Below are positions 8,102 to 16,982 of a stretch of DNA of 49,208 bases, piece after piece. Origin of the DNA: Hyphobacterium sp. SN044 (GTDB lineage: Bacteria > Pseudomonadota > Alphaproteobacteria > Caulobacterales > Maricaulaceae); assembly GCF_021864465.1 (NCBI RefSeq), contig NZ_JAKKUV010000013.1, positions 1 through 49,208 of the forward strand, in the 5' to 3' direction. The notes below the pieces were generated by a model, which did not search any database, had not been told where the DNA came from, and was given only the letters and a program-made list of their open reading frames with translations. Numbering within the stretch: position 1 is the stretch's first letter; each line of letters starts with the position of its first letter. Both the position numbers and the translations under genes were made by a program.

Positions 8102-8539
8102 CTATTCCGCCGGGCGGGTGACGATCGCCGTCAGCGCGTCGTGCAGCGCGTCGGCAGCATCCTCGCCGAGCATGTCTTCAAGCTCGGCATTGAGCGATTT
8201 GAGGGCGGCGTCGGCCTTCTCGCCGGCCTCCCGGCCCTTGGCCGTCAACGTCACGAGGGCGCCGCGGCGGTCGGACGTGTCGGTGCGCTTGGCCACCAGA
8301 CCGGCCTTCTCCATGCGCGTGACGAGGCCCGTGACGGCAGGCGGGTTCAGCGACAGCGTCTCGCCGATCGCGCCCATGCGGCGGTCACCGCGGCGAAGCA
8401 ACAGGAACAGGACAGCGGCCTGAGATACGCTGACACCGGCTTCGGACTTGAGGCGTGTGTCCGCATCCCGGCTCATCCGCCGGGCGGCGATCTCGATCAG
8501 AAGGAAAAGCCGCCGGTCGACGGCGCGTGCCTTGGCCAT
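8102..8539 (-). CDS. MarR family transcriptional regulator
   Basis: A 145-residue MarR winged-helix regulator. The recognition helix region is LSLNPPAVTGLVTRMEKAGLV and the wing contains KRTDTSDRRGALVTLTAKG, the family's DxRxxxxxLT signature. MarR proteins bind DNA as dimers and are usually released by small phenolic or acyl ligands. It is immediately upstream of, and on the same strand as, the hydratase-aminotransferase-sulfotransferase run, so it is the natural candidate to control it. I could not define a clear palindromic operator in the 53-base gap at 8049-8101. Confidence 0.9.
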   Translation of the reverse strand: MAKARAVDRRLFLLIEIAARRMSRDADTRLKSEAGVSVSQAAVLFLLLRRGDRRMGAIGETLSLNPPAVTGLVTRMEKAGLVAKRTDTSDRRGALVTLTAKGREAGEKADAALKSLNAELEDMLGEDAADALHDALTAIVTRPAE

Positions 8540-8580
8540 GACGCAAATCTGCGCCGATTCCTTCGCCTGCGAAAGAGATG

Positions 8581-9240
8581 TCAGGCGATATAGCGCCAGA
8601 CCTTGGCGTGCCGGACCTCGCGGTCTTCCAGGTCGCGCGTGACCGGCACTGCATATTCCGCCAGCTTCTCGAGCCGGTCCGTCGGCAGGAAGCTTCGCCC
8701 CGGATCACCGATCAGCACGGTTGCGCCCTTTGCGTGACGGGCCGAGAGCCAGCAGTCGATCCGCTCGGCCGGCCCCTTCTCGTAGAAGACGTCTCCGGCG
8801 AGAATCACGTCCCATTCGCGGTCCATCTCCGTGACGTCACCCAGTACGGTCTCGACGCTGCTGGCGTTGAGCGCGGCGTTCAGCTTCACGGCTTCGATCG
8901 CGAAGGCGTCGATCTCGCTGGCGGTGACGGCAGACGCCCCGGCCCGGCCCGCGGCGATGCCCGCCATGCCGCCACCCGCGGCAAAGTCGAGGATGCGCTT
9001 CCCGCTGACGATGTCCGGCCGGTCGAGGCAATAGCGTCCGAGCGCCTGGCCGCCTGCCCAGGCGAAAGCCCAGAAGGGCGGCGGCAGGCCCTGTTCCTCC
9101 AGCGCCTCCTCGGTCTGGCTCCACAGTTCGACGGTTTCCTCGGCGAGGTGGAAGCGCAATTCCGGCAGGAGCGGGGGCGCGATGACGCCGGTCACGCGTT
9201 CGATGAAGGCCGCCGGTGTTTCGCCATTCTTCAGGATCAC
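8581..9240 (-). CDS. Class I SAM-dependent methyltransferase (COG3897-like)
   Basis: A 219-residue protein with a Rossmann methyltransferase core. LDFAAGGGMAGIAAGRAGA is the SAM-binding motif I, TASEIDAFAIEAVKLNAALN is motif II, and WDVILAGDVFYEKG is the motif around the catalytic region. It resembles the COG3897/ETFB lysine methyltransferase group that modifies protein lysines. The GTG at 9240, with GGAG 8 bases upstream, is preferred because residues further upstream in the frame come from a GC-rich hairpin. The target protein is not visible from context. It follows a terminator, so it probably starts a new transcript ahead of marR. Confidence 0.8.
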   Translation of the reverse strand: MILKNGETPAAFIERVTGVIAPPLLPELRFHLAEETVELWSQTEEALEEQGLPPPFWAFAWAGGQALGRYCLDRPDIVSGKRILDFAAGGGMAGIAAGRAGASAVTASEIDAFAIEAVKLNAALNASSVETVLGDVTEMDREWDVILAGDVFYEKGPAERIDCWLSARHAKGATVLIGDPGRSFLPTDRLEKLAEYAVPVTRDLEDREVRHAKVWRYIA

Positions 9241-9260
9241 GCCAAAGGCTCCGATACGAA

Positions 9261-9290
9261 ACGGCCGGGCCCGTTTCCGGACCCGGCCGT
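9261..9290 (-). terminator. Terminator after the M16 peptidase pair
   Basis: ACGGCCGGGCCCG at 9261-9273 pairs with CGGACCCGGCCGT at 9278-9290 around a TTTC loop, with a single G-U/mismatch position. Read leftward it follows the stop of the second M16 gene by 20 bases and is followed by TTTCGTAT. Confidence 0.7.
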
Positions 9291-9310
9291 CACCAGGGAT
9301 ACGAGAACGA

Positions 9311-10717
9311 TCAGTCCTCGATGAAGTCCGCGCCCGACAGGGCCGGCAGGAGCTGGATCTCGTCAGAGATCGAGCCCTCATCGCCGACCACGACCAGGAC
9401 GAGATTGTCGGTGTCGAGATACTCGGTGGCGACACGAGCGATATCCTCGCGGGTCACCGCCATCACGCGCGGGACATAGGTCTCGAGATAGTCGTCCGGC
9501 AAACCATAGGAATCCCGGAAGGCGATCTGGTTGATCAGCCCGCCGGTCGAGGCGTTCTGCAGGATGAAAATACCCGATATCCAGGTCTGCATCCCTTCGG
9601 CTTCACTTTCCGGGACGAGGTCAATCTGCATCCGGTTGATTTCGCCAAAGGTCTCGGCCAGGGCTGGAGCGGTCTGCGCCGAGACGATGTCAGCATTGAA
9701 CGTCCAGTAGCCCGAGCCCGGGCGGTTGGTGATCCCGGAACCCGGCGAATAGGTCCAGCCCTTGTCCTCGCGCAAATTCTGCGTGAGGCGCGAGGTGAAG
9801 GACCCGCCGAGGATGGCATTCATCACCGTCAGCGGAATGGCGTCCGGATGGTCGGGACCGACCGTCGGAAAGCCGAGGCGAAGGGTGGATTGCGGCGCGC
9901 CGGGACGGTCGATGATTCGAACCACCGGGCCGACTTGCGGCGGGATCGGCTCTGCCGTCCGTGCTTCGCCTTCTTCCCAGTCGCCGAAGGCCTCGCGGAT
10001 CGCGGCCTCCATCGCGGCCTCGTCGAACCGGCCCGCGACATAGATCCGGGTGCGCGCCGCCCCGAAATTCTCGTCGTGGAAGCGGTTGATGTCGGCCATC
10101 GTGTAGCTGTTCAGTTGTTCGATGGTCGGCAGGGTGTGACCATAGGGGTGGTCCGTTCCGTAAAGCAGTTCGGCATACGCCTCGTTGGCGACCGGCTGCG
10201 GACGCGAGCGCGCATCGGTCACGTTGCGGATGATATTCTGACGAACCCGGTCGAGTTCCGATTCCGGCAGGTCCGGACGGCGTACGACGTCGGCCAAAAG
10301 CGCCACCGCTTCCGGGCCATTCTCGGCCAGGACGTTCAGCGCCAGCGTCGTGTCATGGATGCCGACGCCGACATTGAGATTGCCGCCCATGGCCGCTGCC
10401 GCGCGGGCAATTTCGTCGGAAGCGCGGCCACCCGCCCCCTCTTCCATCATCGCGCCGGTGAGGTCGGCGAGCCAGGTCTGTTCACCGTCATCGATATTGC
10501 CGGCTTCGACGCGGACCTGGATGTTCACCATCGGTGCCAGGCCGAAGTTGATGAAGGTCATCTCCAGACCGTTCGAGAGTTCGACGGTGCGGGTGTCGGG
10601 CAATTCGAAGGGGCGCGGTTCGCCGATTTCCGGGCGCGGAGGGCCGGATTGGGCGAAAGCAGGCCAGGCGGCAAAGGCCGCGGCGGCCAGCCCGGCGATC
10701 AGGATGGAGCGATTCAT
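9311..10717 (-). CDS. M16 family peptidase partner, non-catalytic
   Basis: A 468-residue M16 (insulinase/pitrilysin, processing-peptidase-like) protein with a signal peptide (MNRSILIAGLAAAAFAAWPAFAQ), so it is periplasmic. Where catalytic members have the zinc motif HxxEH, this one reads WLADLTGAMMEEG, so the metal ligands are missing. The C-terminal half has the family's substrate-clamping features. It overlaps the upstream M16 lipoprotein gene by 4 bases, which fits a two-subunit enzyme like the bacterial M16B pairs where one subunit binds zinc and the other supplies the R/Y clamp. A start at 10717 gives a good signal sequence. Confidence 0.9.
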   Translation of the reverse strand: MNRSILIAGLAAAAFAAWPAFAQSGPPRPEIGEPRPFELPDTRTVELSNGLEMTFINFGLAPMVNIQVRVEAGNIDDGEQTWLADLTGAMMEEGAGGRASDEIARAAAAMGGNLNVGVGIHDTTLALNVLAENGPEAVALLADVVRRPDLPESELDRVRQNIIRNVTDARSRPQPVANEAYAELLYGTDHPYGHTLPTIEQLNSYTMADINRFHDENFGAARTRIYVAGRFDEAAMEAAIREAFGDWEEGEARTAEPIPPQVGPVVRIIDRPGAPQSTLRLGFPTVGPDHPDAIPLTVMNAILGGSFTSRLTQNLREDKGWTYSPGSGITNRPGSGYWTFNADIVSAQTAPALAETFGEINRMQIDLVPESEAEGMQTWISGIFILQNASTGGLINQIAFRDSYGLPDDYLETYVPRVMAVTREDIARVATEYLDTDNLVLVVVGDEGSISDEIQLLPALSGADFIED

Positions 10718-12159
10718 TGCGCGTCCTCCTCTTCACCGGCCTCGTCTTCTTCGGCCGGGACGACTTCCAGAACAGTGCGGTTGGTCGGGCGCAGATATTC
10801 CTGCGCGGTGGCCAGAACGAGTTCCGGCGTGACCTGGTCGAAGCCTTCCTCGATGCGGTTGATCCGGGAGGGATCGTCATCGAACAGGGCGAAGGCGGCG
10901 AGCAGGTCGACGAGACCGAAACGCGTGCCGGAATCGACGATGCCGTAGAAATCCGAGCGCAGCTTGGTCAGCGCGCGGTTCAGCTCCTCGTCGGTGATCT
11001 CCTCGGTGCGAACGCGTTCGATCACGCTGTCGACCGAGGTCATGATCTCTTCCCGGCTGTTCTCGCTGCCGTGGATCATGCCGACCGTCCAGAGCATCGG
11101 GCCGTTGTAGTTGTAGATATTGCCGAGCAGGTTGATGCCGCCGAACACGTCCGACGTGTAGCCCTCATCGACCACGAGTTCCTGGCGCAAAAGACTGTCA
11201 TTGCCCTGGACCAGAAGCTGATCGAGCACCGCCATCGCGTAGTATTCCGGGGTGCCGCGATCCGGCATCTGGTAGCCGAAGGCAAGCGCGGGCTGCGGCG
11301 CGAGCGGGTCCGGATTCACGCCGAACTTCTCTTCTTCCTGACGCGGCTCGGAGACGTCGATCTCGGGCAAGGGATTGCCGGAGGGAATGTCCGCGAAATA
11401 GGTCTCGACCCACTCCAGCGTCGCTTCGGGATCGATATCGCCCGCGACGACGATCACCGCGTTCGACGGGCTGTAATAATTGTCGAAGAAGGTCTGGGCG
11501 TCTTCGAGCGAGGCCGCGTCCAGATCGGTCAGGTCGCCGTAGAAGTTGTGCGCGTTGTGCCAGTTCTCGAAAGCGAGCATCGGCAGGTCGATCCAGATCC
11601 AGCCGCCATAGGGCTGGTTCAGGACATTGACGAAGACCTCGTTGCGGACGACTTCGCGCTGATTGTCGAGGGCTTCCTGATCGATGATCGGGCGGGCCAT
11701 GCGGTCCGCCTCGGCCCAGAGAATGGCCTGGAGTGCGTTCGAGGGAACGACTTCATAGTAGTTGGTGAAGTCGAACCGGGTTGAGCCGTTGTTCACGCCG
11801 CCGGAGTTGTAGATCAGCTGGTCGAATTCTCCGCCCGGCAGGTTTTCCGAGCCCTGGAACATCAGGTGTTCGAACAGGTGGGCAAAGCCGGTGCGCCCTT
11901 GCGGTTCGTTGCGGAAGCCGACGCCGTAGTAGACCGCCACGGTCGCCGTCGGAATGGTATCGTCTTCCGAAAGAACGACGCGCAGGCCGTTCTCGAGTGT
12001 GTGATAGCTGACATCGATCTCGATGCCGCTTTCCATCGCGCCGCCCGTGTCCGTGCCGGTGTCCGTGGTGTTCGGATCGTCCGCCGGAGGGCCGTCAGTT
12101 CCATTGCCGCAGGCGGCGAGCGTCAGCGCGCCGAGTGCGGCAAGAAGCCGGATTAGCAT
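10714..12159 (-). CDS. M16 family zinc peptidase, lipoprotein, catalytic subunit
   Basis: A 481-residue M16 metallopeptidase. The lipobox LAAC at residues 14-17 follows a short hydrophobic leader, so it should be lipid-anchored after Cys17. A low-complexity Thr/Asp/Gly linker then precedes the catalytic domain. The zinc motif HLFEH is at 94-98, and Glu174 lies 76 residues after it, the classical HxxEH-x76-E arrangement. It is probably an active peptidase that degrades peptides in the periplasm together with the non-catalytic partner encoded by the overlapping downstream gene. GGGGAG lies 8 bases before the ATG. Confidence 0.93.
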   Translation of the reverse strand: MLIRLLAALGALTLAACGNGTDGPPADDPNTTDTGTDTGGAMESGIEIDVSYHTLENGLRVVLSEDDTIPTATVAVYYGVGFRNEPQGRTGFAHLFEHLMFQGSENLPGGEFDQLIYNSGGVNNGSTRFDFTNYYEVVPSNALQAILWAEADRMARPIIDQEALDNQREVVRNEVFVNVLNQPYGGWIWIDLPMLAFENWHNAHNFYGDLTDLDAASLEDAQTFFDNYYSPSNAVIVVAGDIDPEATLEWVETYFADIPSGNPLPEIDVSEPRQEEEKFGVNPDPLAPQPALAFGYQMPDRGTPEYYAMAVLDQLLVQGNDSLLRQELVVDEGYTSDVFGGINLLGNIYNYNGPMLWTVGMIHGSENSREEIMTSVDSVIERVRTEEITDEELNRALTKLRSDFYGIVDSGTRFGLVDLLAAFALFDDDPSRINRIEEGFDQVTPELVLATAQEYLRPTNRTVLEVVPAEEDEAGEEEDAQ

Positions 12160-12178
12160 AGGTCAGTCTCCCCAATGA

Positions 12179-12202
12179 CCGCCGCATCCCTCAAAGCGGC
12201 GG
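12179..12202 (-). terminator. Probable terminator after ubiA
   Basis: CCGCCGC at 12179-12185 pairs perfectly with GCGGCGG at 12196-12202 across a 10-base loop. It lies 38 bases past the ubiA stop on the leftward strand and before the M16 lipoprotein gene. No strong U-tract follows, so termination efficiency is uncertain. Confidence 0.45.
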
Positions 12203-12239
12203 AGATGAACACCCATCACGCCATGGGCGGCGGTCCGGG

Positions 12240-13166
12240 TCAAATGAACGCTGCGACAGCCAGTGCCAGAACCAGTAACAGTCCGGTGAGCTGGTTCGCC
12301 TTGAAGACGGCGAGGCATTGATTGCCGAAGGCCGGATCGACATGGCGGATCTGGTCGAACAAATGCCAGGCGTAGAGCGCGAACGGAACCACGAACCAGG
12401 GCGAAGCTCCGGCCAGCAGGGCGGCCAGACCCGCCAGCGCAGCGGACGCGCCGTAGAAACCCCAGAGCCAGAGATGCAGGTTCGATTGCAGCGCCCGCGC
12501 CGTCGATCGCACGCCGACCAGGGCGTCGTCTTCCATGTCCTGGCAGGCGTAGATCGTGTCGTAACCGAGCGTCCAGAAGAAGCCCGACGCGTAGAGCGCG
12601 ATCCCGGCGGCATCGATCCGGCCGGTCATCGCCGTATAAGCCACGAGCGCCCCCCAGTTGAAGGTCAGCCCGAGCCAGGCCTGCGGCCACCAGGTGATCC
12701 GCTTCATGAAAGGATAGGCCGCGACGAGCACGAGCGATCCGAGCGCAATGCCGATGGCAAGGGGCGGAAGCTGCAGCAGCACGACAAAGCCGACGAAGCA
12801 TTGGGCGAGGATGAACAGCCAGGCGGCGCGCAGCGTCACCGTGCCCGCCGCGAGCGGCCGGTCGCGGGTCCGTGCCACCTGTCGGTCAAGATCGCGGTCG
12901 ACGATGTCGTTATAGGTACACCCCGCACCGCGCATCGCGACTGCGCCGATCAGGAAGAGCAGGGCGAAATAGGCATCGTTCCAGCCGAGCCCGTTCCCGA
13001 CGGCTGCGAGCGCCACACCCTGGAAGCAGGGTATGGCGAGCAGCCAGAACCCCGCCGGGCGGTCATACCGCGCCAGACGCAGGAAGGGGCGGATGCGCGT
13101 GGGCATCCGGTCGACCCAGGTTTTCGGAGCGGAATCCGCAACGCGGCGGTCAGAGGCGAGAGTCAT
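12240..13166 (-). CDS. ubiA: 4-hydroxybenzoate polyprenyltransferase
   Basis: A 308-residue integral membrane prenyltransferase that attaches the polyprenyl tail to 4-hydroxybenzoate in ubiquinone synthesis. The first aspartate-rich motif NDIVDRDLD is at 86-94, followed by RDRPLAAG, and the second is YACQDMEDD at 206-214. Both bind Mg-prenyl diphosphate. Multiple hydrophobic helices fill the rest, and the length is normal for UbiA. The N-terminal 25 residues are polar and precede the first helix. The related prenyltransferase CtaB occurs at 26750; this one lacks the CtaB-type KPRV start and carries the UbiA-type YDRPAG near the N-terminus. Confidence 0.94.
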   Translation of the reverse strand: MTLASDRRVADSAPKTWVDRMPTRIRPFLRLARYDRPAGFWLLAIPCFQGVALAAVGNGLGWNDAYFALLFLIGAVAMRGAGCTYNDIVDRDLDRQVARTRDRPLAAGTVTLRAAWLFILAQCFVGFVVLLQLPPLAIGIALGSLVLVAAYPFMKRITWWPQAWLGLTFNWGALVAYTAMTGRIDAAGIALYASGFFWTLGYDTIYACQDMEDDALVGVRSTARALQSNLHLWLWGFYGASAALAGLAALLAGASPWFVVPFALYAWHLFDQIRHVDPAFGNQCLAVFKANQLTGLLLVLALAVAAFI

Positions 13167-13204
13167 CGCGCGCAGTGTTAACCAAAGCCCGGCGGGCCGG
13201 AAAG

Positions 13205-14569
13205 TTACTTAATCGCCACAGCCTTGCGGTTGGTGAATTCGAGAGCGCCGTCGCGGGCCAGTTCGCGGCCATAGCCGGACGCTTTCACGCCGCCGAAGGG
13301 CAGTTCCGGGGTCGAGGCGACTTTCTGGTTCACGGCGGTCGTTCCGGCATTGAGCCCGTTTACCGCAGCTTCGATCTCGTCCTCATTCTGTGTGAAGATG
13401 GCCGAGCCCAACCCGTAGCGGTGAGAATTGGCGAGATGGATGGCGTCGGCGAGCGAGCGTACGCGGCTGAACAGGGCGACCGGGCCGAACAATTCCTCCA
13501 CCGCACCTGGGCTCTGCGCGGGGATGTCTTCCAGTACTCCGGGTTCGAAGAAGGCTCCGGGACGCTCCATCGGCCTGGCGCCTGTCACCCGGACCCCGCC
13601 CATCGACACGGTCTTCTTCACCTGTTCGTCGAGGCCGGTGCAGGCATCGGCGGAAACAAGCGGGCCGACATCGGTGTCGTCCTGCGTCGGGTCACCGACG
13701 GTTTGCTTGTCGATCTCCGCGATGAAGGCGTCGCGATAGGCGTCATAGATGTCGGCGTGGATGATGAAACGCTTGGCGGCGATGCAGGACTGGCCCGAAT
13801 TGGTCAGGCGCGCGTCGACGCCGACTTTCGCCGCGGCCTCGAGATCGGCGGACGGCATGACGATGAAGGCGTCCGAGCCGCCGAGTTCCAGCACCGTCTT
13901 CTTGATCACCTCGCCGGCAACCGACGCCACGGCGGATCCGGCCTTTTCCGAGCCCGTCAGCGTGACGGCGCGGATCCGGTCGTCGCGAATGACGCGTTCG
14001 ACGCGCGCTGACGTGATCTTCAGGGTTTCAAACGTGCCCGGTACGAAGCCGGCTTCGGCGAACAGGTCCTGCAGGGCGAGGGCGCAGCCCGTCACATTTC
14101 CGGCATGCTTGAGCACGCCGGTATTGCCCGCCATGAGGTTGGGTGCCGCAAAGCGGATCACCTGCCAGAAGGGAAAATTCCACGGCATGACGGCGAGCAC
14201 CGGTCCGATGGGCAGGTGGCGGACATAGCGTTTCGGATCGTCATCGACGCGCTCGTCGGCCAGGAAGCCTTCCGCCCTGTCGGAATAGTAGCGGCAGGCA
14301 AGGGCGCATTTCTCGACCTCGGCGCGGGCCTGCTTGATCGGCTTGCCCATCTCGGCTGTCATCAGGTGGGCGTATTTCTCTTTCCGGTCCTCCAGCACAC
14401 CGGCGACGGCGCGCATCCGCTCAGCGCGCGCGTCGAAGCTCATTGACCGGTTCGTATCGAAAGCCTTCGACGACCGGTTCAGAGCAGCCTCGATCTCGGC
14501 GTCGGTGTGCTGTTCGTGCTCCGACAGGGTTTCGCCATTGGCGGGATTGATCGATTTCAGCATGTCCAT
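13205..14569 (-). CDS. NAD(P)-dependent aldehyde dehydrogenase (succinate-semialdehyde type)
   Basis: A 454-residue aldehyde dehydrogenase. Asn131 in PWNFPFW stabilises the oxyanion, Glu228 in LELGGSDAF is the general base, and Cys262 in NSGQSCIAAKR is the nucleophile. The short length and the cofactor region GVLKHAGNV resemble E. coli Sad (YneI), an NAD-dependent succinate semialdehyde dehydrogenase. The substrate is therefore a reasonable guess, not certain. The ATG at 14569 follows AGGAG by about 9 bases. The frame runs upstream to 14653 but without homology. It is divergent from rsmE, separated by 89 bases. Confidence 0.9.
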   Translation of the reverse strand: MDMLKSINPANGETLSEHEQHTDAEIEAALNRSSKAFDTNRSMSFDARAERMRAVAGVLEDRKEKYAHLMTAEMGKPIKQARAEVEKCALACRYYSDRAEGFLADERVDDDPKRYVRHLPIGPVLAVMPWNFPFWQVIRFAAPNLMAGNTGVLKHAGNVTGCALALQDLFAEAGFVPGTFETLKITSARVERVIRDDRIRAVTLTGSEKAGSAVASVAGEVIKKTVLELGGSDAFIVMPSADLEAAAKVGVDARLTNSGQSCIAAKRFIIHADIYDAYRDAFIAEIDKQTVGDPTQDDTDVGPLVSADACTGLDEQVKKTVSMGGVRVTGARPMERPGAFFEPGVLEDIPAQSPGAVEELFGPVALFSRVRSLADAIHLANSHRYGLGSAIFTQNEDEIEAAVNGLNAGTTAVNQKVASTPELPFGGVKASGYGRELARDGALEFTNRKAVAIK

Positions 14570-14658
14570 CGGGGGGCTCTCCTGTCGGTTTGTCCCAGTG
14601 TAACAGGAGATGACGCGGCCGCGTTCCGCTGCGCCTTCATCCGGGCTATGCATCGCGG

Positions 14659-15501
14659 ATGAACATACCGCGCCTCTATCTCGATCAGCCGCTCAGCGAA
14701 GGCAGCGAGTTTCGCCTCGGCAAAGACGACACGCATTACCTCGTCACGGTGATGCGGCGGGGGTCGGGCGATCCGGTGCGCGTGTTCAATGCGCGCGACG
14801 GTGAATGGCAGGCAGGCGTCAGCGAGGCGAGCCGCAAGGCGGCCGTGCTCACGCTGGGGCCCCAGCTGCGCCCGGCGCAGTCCGTGCCCGATCTGGACCT
14901 CTTGTTCGCGCCGGTGAAAAAGGCGCGCACGGACTTCATCGTCGAAAAGGCCACGGAGCTTGGCGTGCGGCGGATCCGCCCGGTCATGACCCGTTTCACC
15001 CAGGCCGAGCGGGTGCGAACCGACCGTTTCCAGGCGCTGGCCAAGGAGGCCGCAGAGCAGACCGAACGGTTCGACATTCCCGAGGTATTCGAGGCCGAGG
15101 CGCTCGACCGGGTTCTCGATGACTGGGATGAAAGCCGCGTGCTGATCTATTGCGACGAGGCAGGCGACGACCCCGATGCCCCATGGGGCGGGGATGCCGG
15201 ACGGGCCGGACCGGCGCTGGAGGTTTTCCGGGCACTCCACCCCACCCCGACCCTCCCCTCAAGGGGAGGGAGTCAGGACGGCGTTTCACTCCCTCCCCCA
15301 TCGGGGGAGGGCCGGGGTGGGGGGCTGAAGGCGGCGATCCTGATCGGGCCAGAAGGCGGGTTTTCTCCCGAGGAGCGGGATCGGCTTCGCAGCCTGCCCT
15401 TCGTTCGCGCGATCAGCCTGGGGCCTCGCATTCTGCGCGCGGATACCGCGGCGGTCGCGGCGCTGACGCTGTGGCAGGCGATGTGCGGCGACTGGTCGTA
15501 A
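14659..15501 (+). CDS. rsmE: 16S rRNA (uracil-1498-N3)-methyltransferase with in-frame repeat insertion
   Basis: A 280-residue RsmE, which methylates N3 of U1498 in 16S rRNA. The N-terminal PUA-like part (PRLYLDQPL...) is intact. The SPOUT trefoil-knot motifs are LIGPEGGFSPEE at 228-239 and LGPRILRADTAAVAAL at 254-269, both complete, so the enzyme is probably functional. It is about 30 residues longer than usual because residues 193-222 (PTPTLPSRGG...PSGEGRGGG) are encoded by a GC-rich palindromic repeat just before the first knot motif. The insertion preserves the frame. It is followed 90 bases later by gshA on the same strand. Confidence 0.95.
   Translation: MNIPRLYLDQPLSEGSEFRLGKDDTHYLVTVMRRGSGDPVRVFNARDGEWQAGVSEASRKAAVLTLGPQLRPAQSVPDLDLLFAPVKKARTDFIVEKATELGVRRIRPVMTRFTQAERVRTDRFQALAKEAAEQTERFDIPEVFEAEALDRVLDDWDESRVLIYCDEAGDDPDAPWGGDAGRAGPALEVFRALHPTPTLPSRGGSQDGVSLPPPSGEGRGGGLKAAILIGPEGGFSPEERDRLRSLPFVRAISLGPRILRADTAAVAALTLWQAMCGDWS
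15238..15325. repeat. Double-hairpin palindromic repeat inside rsmE
   Basis: The arms CCCCACCCCGACCCTCCCC (15240-15258) and GGGGAGGGCCGGGGTGGGG (15304-15322) are complementary at 18 of 19 positions. Two inner hairpins lie inside: CCCTCCCC/GGGGAGGG (15251-15270) and CCCTCCCCC/GGGGGAGGG (15291-15311). The inner arms GGGGAGGGAGT (15263-15273) and ACTCCCTCCCC (15288-15298) also complement each other. A half-copy with the same CTCCCC...GGGGAG-CGGGGTGGGG layout lies between genes at 32301-32329. This looks like a mobile REP/BIME-type element that landed in a permissive loop. Confidence 0.85.
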
Positions 15502-15591
15502 ATCCGTGAACCGCGTTCAATCGATCGTGAACCGCCCTTGCCGATCCGGCCGGCTGCGCATAACTGACACGCGGGCAAGCGAGGGCAGGCT

Positions 15592-16965
15592 TTGAGCGGA
15601 ACTTACGGACAAGGTGGCGAAGGCGCGCCGGTCACCACAATCGAAGACCTTGCGGGTCATCTTGCGACCGGCTGCAAACCGCGCGAAGCGTGGCGCATCG
15701 GGACCGAGCACGAGAAGTTCGGCTTCACGCTCGAAGGTCACCATCCGCTGCCCTACGAGTCCGACGGTCCGAGCGTTCGCAAGATGCTGGAAGGCCTGAC
15801 CCGGTTCGGCTGGGAAGAAGTCCTTGAAAACGGCAAGCCGATCGCGCTGAAGCGCGATGGTGCGAGCGTCAGTCTTGAACCCGGTGGCCAGTTCGAACTG
15901 TCCGGCGCGCCGCTGGAAACCCTCCACCAGACCTGCGCCGAAGTGAATGGCCATCTCAAAGAGGTGAAGGCTGTCGCGGACGAAATCGGCGCGGGTTTCC
16001 TTGGCCTCGGCTTCTCGCCGAAATGGTCGCTGGAAGAAACGCCGCTCATGCCGAAGGCGCGCTACGGCATCATGAAGGCCTACATGCCGAAGGTCGGCAC
16101 GTTGGGCCATCAGATGATGTTCCGTTCGTGTACCGTGCAGACCAATCTCGATTTCTCGAGCGAAGCGGACATGGTCAAGAAGCTGCGCGTCTCGCTGGCG
16201 CTGCAGCCGATCGCGACCGCGCTGTTCGCCAATTCGCCCTTCGCCGACGGCAAGCCGAACGGCTATCTCTCCTATCGCGGGCACATCTGGACCGATACGG
16301 ACAACAACCGGACCGGCCTCCTTCCCTTCGCCTTCGAGGACGGGATGGGGTTCGAGCGCTATGCCGAATGGGTGCTCGACGTGCCGATGTATTTCGTGAA
16401 GCGCGGCGGGAAATTCATCGACGCGTCGGGCCAGAGCTTCCGCGACTTCATGGAAGGCAAGCTGCCGGCCCTGCCGGGCGAGCGCCCGGTGATGAGCGAC
16501 TGGGAAGACCATCTCTCGACCATCTTCCCGGAAGTGCGCCTGAAGACCTTCCTGGAAATGCGCGGCGCGGATGGCGGGCCGTGGAACCGGCTGTGCGCCC
16601 TGCCGGCCTTCTGGGTCGGTCTGCTCTACGATGACGGCGCGCTCGACGAGGCATGGCAGCTGGTGAAGGACTGGACGGCGGAAGAGCGCGTTGCTCTGCG
16701 CGAAGGCGTGACGAAGACCGCGCTCAAGACGCCCTTCCGCAACACGAATGTCCAGCAGATTGCGCGCGACGCGCTGGCGATCAGCCGCAAGGGCTTGCGC
16801 GCCCGCGGCCAGCAGAACATGCACGGGGAATACGAAACTCTCTTCCTCGACGACCTCAACGAGATGGCCGCGACGGGAAAGACGGCAGCGGACGACCTGC
16901 TCGAACGCTATTACGGACGCTGGAACCAGTCGGTCGAACCGGCGTTCGAAGAGTGCGCCTACTGA
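15592..16965 (+). CDS. gshA: Glutamate-cysteine ligase (plant/alphaproteobacterial type)
   Basis: A 457-residue ligase that joins glutamate and cysteine in the first step of glutathione synthesis. It belongs to the GCS2/plant-like class common in Alphaproteobacteria, shown by [10 protein letters not shown] near residue 36-45 (Glu residues binding Mg-ATP), the long core [11 protein letters not shown], and the expected length. The start is TTG at 15592. The frame has a stop at 15565-15567 and no ATG or GTG between, so TTG is the only sensible start, with GAGGGCAGG upstream. No gshB is visible in the window. Confidence 0.93.
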   Translation: MSGTYGQGGEGAPVTTIEDLAGHLATGCKPREAWRIGTEHEKFGFTLEGHHPLPYESDGPSVRKMLEGLTRFGWEEVLENGKPIALKRDGASVSLEPGGQFELSGAPLETLHQTCAEVNGHLKEVKAVADEIGAGFLGLGFSPKWSLEETPLMPKARYGIMKAYMPKVGTLGHQMMFRSCTVQTNLDFSSEADMVKKLRVSLALQPIATALFANSPFADGKPNGYLSYRGHIWTDTDNNRTGLLPFAFEDGMGFERYAEWVLDVPMYFVKRGGKFIDASGQSFRDFMEGKLPALPGERPVMSDWEDHLSTIFPEVRLKTFLEMRGADGGPWNRLCALPAFWVGLLYDDGALDEAWQLVKDWTAEERVALREGVTKTALKTPFRNTNVQQIARDALAISRKGLRARGQQNMHGEYETLFLDDLNEMAATGKTAADDLLERYYGRWNQSVEPAFEECAY

Positions 16966-16982
16966 CGATCACTTGAAGTAGA

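Noticed and set aside
12163-12801. 212-residue leftward frame overlapping ubiA
   Set aside because: Shifted frame of ubiA rich in Arg; ubiA has both aspartate motifs.
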